Assembly: GCA_965644295.1 (NCBI GenBank)
Contig: CBFFRP010000169.1
Span: 62,001 to 126,000 of the forward strand
Direction: 5' to 3'
Source: Paraphysomonas bandaiensis
Taxonomy: Eukaryota > Chrysophyceae
Length of the DNA: 64,000 nt
The notes under the pieces were generated by a model. The model was not told where the DNA came from, did no database searches, and saw only the letters and a list, made by a program, of their open reading frames with translations. The translations under genes were made by a program, and so were the position numbers. Of the stretch, positions 58,637 to 64,000 are shown one piece after another. Numbering within the stretch: the stretch's first letter is position 1; each line of letters starts with the position of its first letter.

Positions 58637-59331
58637 AGGGACTGGATTGAGGAGCTAGAGGGTTGTGGTTTACATGGTGTTTGTTATGTGATGTGGATAT
58701 GGATCTGGTTAATGCTCATAGGTGTATATAGCCCACTATACTCTACACACATATGCATCGACTCGTATATGCAGCTATCTGGGTGTGTCCATCTCTGTAT
58801 GTAGGCATCATATACAGTATACAGTACTCTAGTACTCTACACTGTCTGCTGTGTGCGGATAGGATGGTAAAGGTACAGTACAAAAATCATGTGATTAGGT
58901 ACAACGGATGCGATGGGGTGGCAAATCAAGAATTCCAAAATTGGATTTTTGGCTGTTGTATTTTTACTTCCATGATTACTAAACAGTACGTAGAGTTCTA
59001 TATATAAATAAGAAAGGCTGAAATTACACGAATGTAAAAATGCAAAAATACATGCACAGCAGATATGCACCCACCATACGTTGTGGTCCCAAAAATACTA
59101 CACCAATAGTATCTCCGTAAAGCAGGATTAACAATTTTCATTTGACAATATAGATTCCCTTCATTCTATTGTATATTATCATATGAACACGTCCACTTCT
59201 CCACTTCGCCATACACAGTGCTGCACTCTGCTATCTTTATGCTGCTAGATACACACATACATACATACATATCTAGATATCTACCTGCATCACTGTATAT
59301 ATATACGACCACATTATTACAAGTTTTCATC
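58637..59331. promoter_or_regulatory. Divergent intergenic region between coiled-coil and Ohr genes
   Basis: About 700 bp between divergent starts, with CTATACTCTACACA/TACAGTATACAGTACTCTAG-like simple sequence at 58735-58845 and an (ATAC)n patch near 59252-59268. No gene supported. Confidence 0.4.
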
Positions 59332-59919
59332 ATGATTTGTTCTATTCGAAATATTCGTCGTATAGCAGGGCCCCTACAATCCACCGTTAGGTCCTTCGCC
59401 TCTCTTGATAAGGTGTTCTACACCGCTAAAACACACACTACAGGTGCATGCAAACAGATCCGTTTATCCATTAATAATTACGAATAGGAGGACGAGATGG
59501 AACCTCTGAGTCTGATGATGGTCGACTGAAGGTGAAGCTATCGTCACCAGGAACTACAGGCACAGGGACTAATCCAGAGCAGCTCTTTGCTGCTGGTGAG
59601 TGATAATAAGCACATGTTATTATCTGCTGTACTGATATTAGTGTTTGTATATACAGGATACTCTGCTTGCTTCATAGGTGCTCTAAAGGCCGTTGCTGGA
59701 GAATTAAAAATTACGCTTTCATCTGAACCTGTTGTCGATGCACGGGTTGATTTGGGTGAATTACAAACTGGCTATGGAATAGCGGCTCATCTGGAGGTTA
59801 CATTAGATGGAATAGAGAGAGAGCAGGCTCATGAATTAATCAGTAGGGCTCATGAGGTCTGTCCATATTCCAATGCAACGAGAGGGAACATAGATGTCAC
59901 CCTCACATTGAAAGAATGA
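59332..59919 (+). CDS. Ohr-type (OsmC family) organic hydroperoxide peroxidase
   Basis: Thiol-dependent peroxidase that reduces organic hydroperoxides. Three exons: 59332-59443, 59488-59595, 59657-59919; 161 codons in frame. After an N-terminal extension rich in Arg/Ser (MICSIRNIRRIAGPLQSTV), which looks like a mitochondrial targeting sequence, the Ohr domain begins KVFYTAKTHTTGGRDG with the conserved Arg40, then TNPEQLFAAGYSACF with Glu68 and the peroxidatic Cys78, and VCPYSNATRGN with the resolving Cys142. The wording YSACF and CPYSNATRGN is that of Ohr rather than OsmC. The family is mainly bacterial; the introns and the transit-like extension show this copy is a settled nuclear gene. Confidence 0.93.
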
Positions 59920-60221
59920 GTGCAGGGTTTCTTTGCAGCATTGGCGTTTGTTTTCATATTAATTTTGTTGCTTTAATATTGGCATTTTTAGTATTATTTT
60001 TTATATGAAAGCGTTGTCGGGTTCTAATACGGAATTATCTTGGTTTTCTATTATGATAATTCAACAATCTCTGCTCTATTTACAATCTATGATAGTTCAC
60101 ATGTTAACTGTATACGTTGCAGTATAAAAGTTTTCAATATAAGTGATTATTACAATATACTGCAAAAACAATGACACTTAACAATCTAATTATTTTCTAC
60201 ACTATACTGATTCTACATGCC
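59920..60221. other. Intergenic region between convergent Ohr and ULK4-like genes
   Basis: 300 bp of very AT-rich 3' flank; nothing recognised. Confidence 0.4.
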
Positions 60222-63200
60222 TAATATATCAGCACTCAATAAACATAAGCTATCCACTGTACTTTCATGGTCATTCTTATCCCGAACAGGACGCCCTCGC
60301 GCGGCGGATAGGTCTCCAAAGCCGGTAAGAACAGCAACTACATCCACAGTCAGTACAGATTGTTTGAGATCTAATAGTTGTCGCCCGGACTTGCAGCTCT
60401 GTACATACAGAATACGTTAGACTCCATATCAAACATGTATACACAGCTATAATACTCATTTTGATAGGAGATTGCACCAAAAATAAGTGAATGACAAAAC
60501 TTTACCTGAAATATGGTCCGAACAAATTTTAAAACTTTTTCAGTAACTTTCATGTCAAGCTGCACACAAACAGTTAGATGGCAAACGACTGTGTGATAAT
60601 AGGGTACATCATGAATTCCAATAGGAGAAAAACATCAGTCAAAATGCATGCATAAGCGTTATTCCGACACATAGGCATGGATACAACACAGACACTTACA
60701 TTTCTGTTACATAATGCTCTTGCAAGTCCCTTGCTGTGCGCCACGACTATGCCCATGACAGTAGAAGGCATCATATCAATAAGAACATTCAGACAACTCG
60801 CTCCACTATCATGTATAAGGAACATCATCGTTGAGTCTAAGGCTGGCATGTCGGAATGCCTTATGGGCCACGATAATACTTCGATAACACTCGGTACAGC
60901 TTGACATAGCACGGATATAATATGGACCATATTCTTCTGAAGATAATCTTCCATCATTGCGTCTTCAGAGGTATGTGAGCTACTATTGGTCCTATTGTTG
61001 AAGTGGTCAGCATAGTCCACACATACCAGCATCAGTTCTAGCAGAACGACCACAAGCTCCGCATTTAGTTTCTCAACTGCCGCTGCTGTGCACGATACAA
61101 GAACATGGCTCATGCCTGCTTTAAACACCGCACCCGGTAGAGCTGCAGCACTCTTATCATTAAACGAAGAGGACGATGCTATCAGTAACTTCAGTAATAC
61201 TGCCACTTGTGGGTCTGGAGGAAGATCGCCAACTGGAGACGGTGCAGAATTTCGATCAGAATTGCTCTGTAGCCCATAGGATCCCTTCAGTAGATCCAGC
61301 AAGCGACCAAAAATTTCAATTGCATCACTTTCAAAATGTGACATTGCCACCGCAATATCTGAACACGTGGAAGGAGACGCTGCGGCCACTTCAGCTAGAA
61401 GTCGAACTGTATACTGCGGTATAGGGGCCTCGTCTTGTAGGAGCATCCCGGTGGGAAATTTCTTCAACACCTTCTCCATGAATATCTCATGGTAGGCGGC
61501 AGATTCGTACAGTCGAACCAGTGCAGGCAGCAATTTGCGAAGTGAAAACATGATGATTACTCTTGCATCACCATCACAAGCACCACAAAATGATACAACT
61601 GACGGTATTAATTGCGTTAACAAGGACTTCATGCAAGAGCTTGAAAGGTGGGTTGGCGTAGACGTAGATGAATCCAAGTCCAACTGCAAATCGTTCAGAT
61701 ATTAGACATGACACAAATTTCAAGCCAAATACAGAATGTATATAATATGAAGTAAAAATGATATCTACATGCGTCTAAAAGAGAAGGTACCTGGGCGACA
61801 GACTCTAACGCTAGAAGAACGGCTTGTTCTGCAATACTAACAACATCATCTGATCCACGATTAGGCATCTTCATCAACTCTCCAACCAGAGATAACGCAG
61901 CGGAAAGTGTTTGCACATATCTTGTAGACATCACCGCCCGACGAAGCGCATGGTGTGCTGTCATCGACAGACATGCGCGCAACACAGCGCTGCACTCCGA
62001 CACACGAGAAGCACTTGCAGTGGGTGGTGCTCGCTGATGAATGTCAAGATTGGCAACATGACCCGGACTGCTGCTTCCACCACGCTTACTTGTGTAGGAC
62101 GGGTTGTGACCAATCACCGGTGAGGTACGACCAGTCATTGGAGTGTCGCTCAGCATAGGCGTCGCCGCCTCTCGGCCTCGACTTCCACCTTTCATTGGGG
62201 TCGAATACGCATTTTTTCCACTACTTGCACCAGAGATCAAATCGCAGCCTTGCATCAGTTGATCAACTTCCTCAATGGCCGCTGCATTCACCCCTGCGGA
62301 CAGCTGGGTATCGTTCTTGAGTTGAGACACTAGCTGGACCAAGGAATTGGACAAGGCATGTCGCAAATACTTCTGCATCGATACCGCACATTGAATTACA
62401 TATGTTGACGTCTTTGTTTCCAGCTCCTGCGTACCACCAAATCTGGATATGTCTTCCTGCTCCAGCAGCTTGCCTAGCAGGTTTTGGAACCGGCAGTCCG
62501 ACAATGAGATTGCCACAGATGGGTGAAATCGGCACATCAACTCAATCGCCAAAATCGCTTTTCCTTTTATAGCGCTCGAGCTCCCTTGTTCTGCCAATCG
62601 GCAAAGCACTGGCAAAAGTTGACCACACTCCTGCACGAAGTAGAATCGTATAGCCTTGAGAGCCTCATCAGTTGGTGAAGACACTGTATTACCAGGACTC
62701 GGAGACGGGGCGATATGATTAGCAGAGAATATGATGTTAAAGATATTTAGGTATGCTTGTTGCAACCTCGGTCTTCCATCCTTGAGCGTATCGATAAAGT
62801 TGGACAAACCGCCTTTCTCAAGGATGCGGGAGATAAATCTCGCACCACCTGGAATATGTTAGGACCAGATTCATAGCTGTGAAGTACAAAACAATACACA
62901 ATACAGAAAATATCACAGCATGCTAAGAGTACACCGCACACCTGGCGCTGGACTGCTTCCTCCAGTAGTAGTGGCAGCCTCTTGAAGAACCATAAAAAAC
63001 ATGTGGAATAGTGCCATCGCACACACAGCTTGTATTGTGGTATTCCTGCTATGCTGCGAAAGGTCCAACAGTCGAGATGCCACCTCCAGAGATATAAATT
63101 GCTTTCTGATGGGATAAGAACCTTGCGCTAGAATGTTCTCAATAGTCTGTTCATATAGTTCCAGTGATTCATGTTATAAACAATGAATATACTGTACTGC

Positions 63201-64000
63201 CCACAGGGCAGATTGAGAGCATGTACATACAATATCAAACGAGCACCATACACAATACATCCTCAGTACTACGAGCATGACGGACCTTGGCTGCGTAATG
63301 CCTGACCACCTCATCACCATCTTCCCCAAGACCTTTGGCAATAACCCCAACTACTCCACTGGGCAATTCCCAACCTGATCCCACATGGTCATCCTGAGCA
63401 GATATATAAAACACTAGCTCCCCAAGAGCGGCTAGAGCTCGATGTCGAAGCTGCACATCCATCCTCATTCCCGTCGTGTCCTTCAACACCTGCACCAGCA
63501 CGGAGAGGATATGACTATCTCTTGTGCTCGTCGAAGGCGGCTCTATGTACGTCGCATATCGAAGGAAAAGAGCCAGTGCTGTTGCCGCAAGTGCTCGTAC
63601 CGATGTTTGGTTGGAACGTTGAGACTGGGACAGCTGGGCCTTCGAGGGAGATGTCTTTATGACATGCAACAAGAGAGATAAAAACTGGGTATTGAGTACC
63701 ATATTTGCAACCTGAATAATACATTACCAATAAAGTTACTAATCACAGAGTATGGTGTGCATAAAAATATCCATGTCATGCAGCTCATTTGACAGAAACA
63801 TACCTCAGCGTTGGAGGCAATGGTGCAGAGATACGAAAGTATATTCATTCTTTCTGTTGCTTGGGAGACGGAGGCTGTGTTAGATAGTCGTGACGAGCTA
63901 CTCTGAGAGGACATTCCCACACTCTGCTGAAGCGACTTGTACACCTACCCAACAGACACATCACAAGGCAATGTATCCATTCTACTCAACGATACACTTG
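60222..64000 (-). CDS. ULK4: ULK4/RUNKEL-like protein, C-terminal armadillo part (5' end outside window)
   Basis: C-terminal ~1,014 residues of a large helical-repeat protein, most like the pseudokinase ULK4 (plant RUNKEL), a microtubule/cilium-associated scaffold. Seven exons seen: 63944-63804, 63711-63286, 63146-62942, 62848-61791, 61683-60700, 60559-60506, 60398-60222; all joins keep frame. The key block is LRHRALAALGELVFYISAQ, then GLGEDGDEVVRHYAAK spliced to TIENILAQGS, which recalls the conserved 'LGELLFY...HYAAKTIENI' region of ULK4 proteins. The rest is armadillo/HEAT-like helices (LLALESVAQ, SLVQLVSQLKND, ALLKLLIASSSSF) with a Ser/Thr-Pro-rich insertion near 62180-62000. The kinase-like domain would lie beyond 64000. 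Assigned by recognition of the conserved block; other ARM scaffolds are possible. Confidence 0.7.

Noticed and set aside
1-64000. CRISPR arrays, operons, Shine-Dalgarno sites, tRNA or rRNA genes
   Set aside because: The sequence is eukaryotic; no regularly spaced repeats of CRISPR type and no convincing tRNA clover leaf or rRNA segment was found by eye. A tRNAscan and Rfam search would be decisive.

Overview
This is a nuclear genome window from a microbial eukaryote. Most genes carry short GT-AG introns of about 43-142 bp, and the window encodes proteins found only in eukaryotes (ATG13, a WBP11-like splicing factor, YAE1, proteasome subunit beta-7, a cyclin Y-like protein, a ULK4-like protein). 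The giant secreted protein contains a Ser/Pro/Thr linker of the repeated SPS/PTSxPS kind and a YHYH domain. That combination made me think of stramenopiles, but the placement is tentative. Exon joins were worked out by hand: every proposed join keeps the reading frame, and the coding lengths sum to whole codons.

Layout. 1-590 (-): 5' half of a WBP11-like gene, divergent from ATG13 at 1071-3638 (+). 5330-8242 (-): predicted secreted GH31 glycosidase with the sulfoquinovosidase residue set, divergent from a myristoylatable EF-hand protein at 8842-9972 (+). 12001-12532 (-): YAE1. 13059-13781 (+): proteasome beta-7. 14366-16244 (-): tyrosine aminotransferase. 16891-18168 (+): tail-anchored protein with one EF-hand-like loop. 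18837-23519: a young gag-protease-only LTR retrotransposon inserted in an older interspersed repeat; two related copies of that repeat in the window preserve the empty target site. 24057-47310 (-): one gene of 23.25 kb for a secreted protein of about 7,716 residues, 36% of the window. 47916-48633 (+): FAM92/CIBAR-like BAR protein. 49373-50110 (-): cyclin Y-like. 50111-52882: gene-free, with a 107-bp hAT-like MITE, a cluster of the palindrome ACCTATAGGT and a minisatellite. 52883-55717: a pair of tail-to-tail copies of an unrecognised gene in a ~740-bp inverted repeat, each damaged differently. 56138-58636 (-): coiled-coil protein with a four-times repeated short motif. 59332-59919 (+): mitochondrial-type Ohr/OsmC peroxidase. 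60222-64000 (-): C-terminal part of a ULK4-like gene running off the window.

The genes are mostly unrelated housekeeping functions with no operon logic, and neighbours often form divergent pairs sharing 0.5-0.7 kb. The items most worth following up are the giant adhesin-like protein, the sulfoquinovosidase-like enzyme, the gag-protease-only retrotransposon with its documented empty site, and the inverted gene duplication with palindrome clusters.
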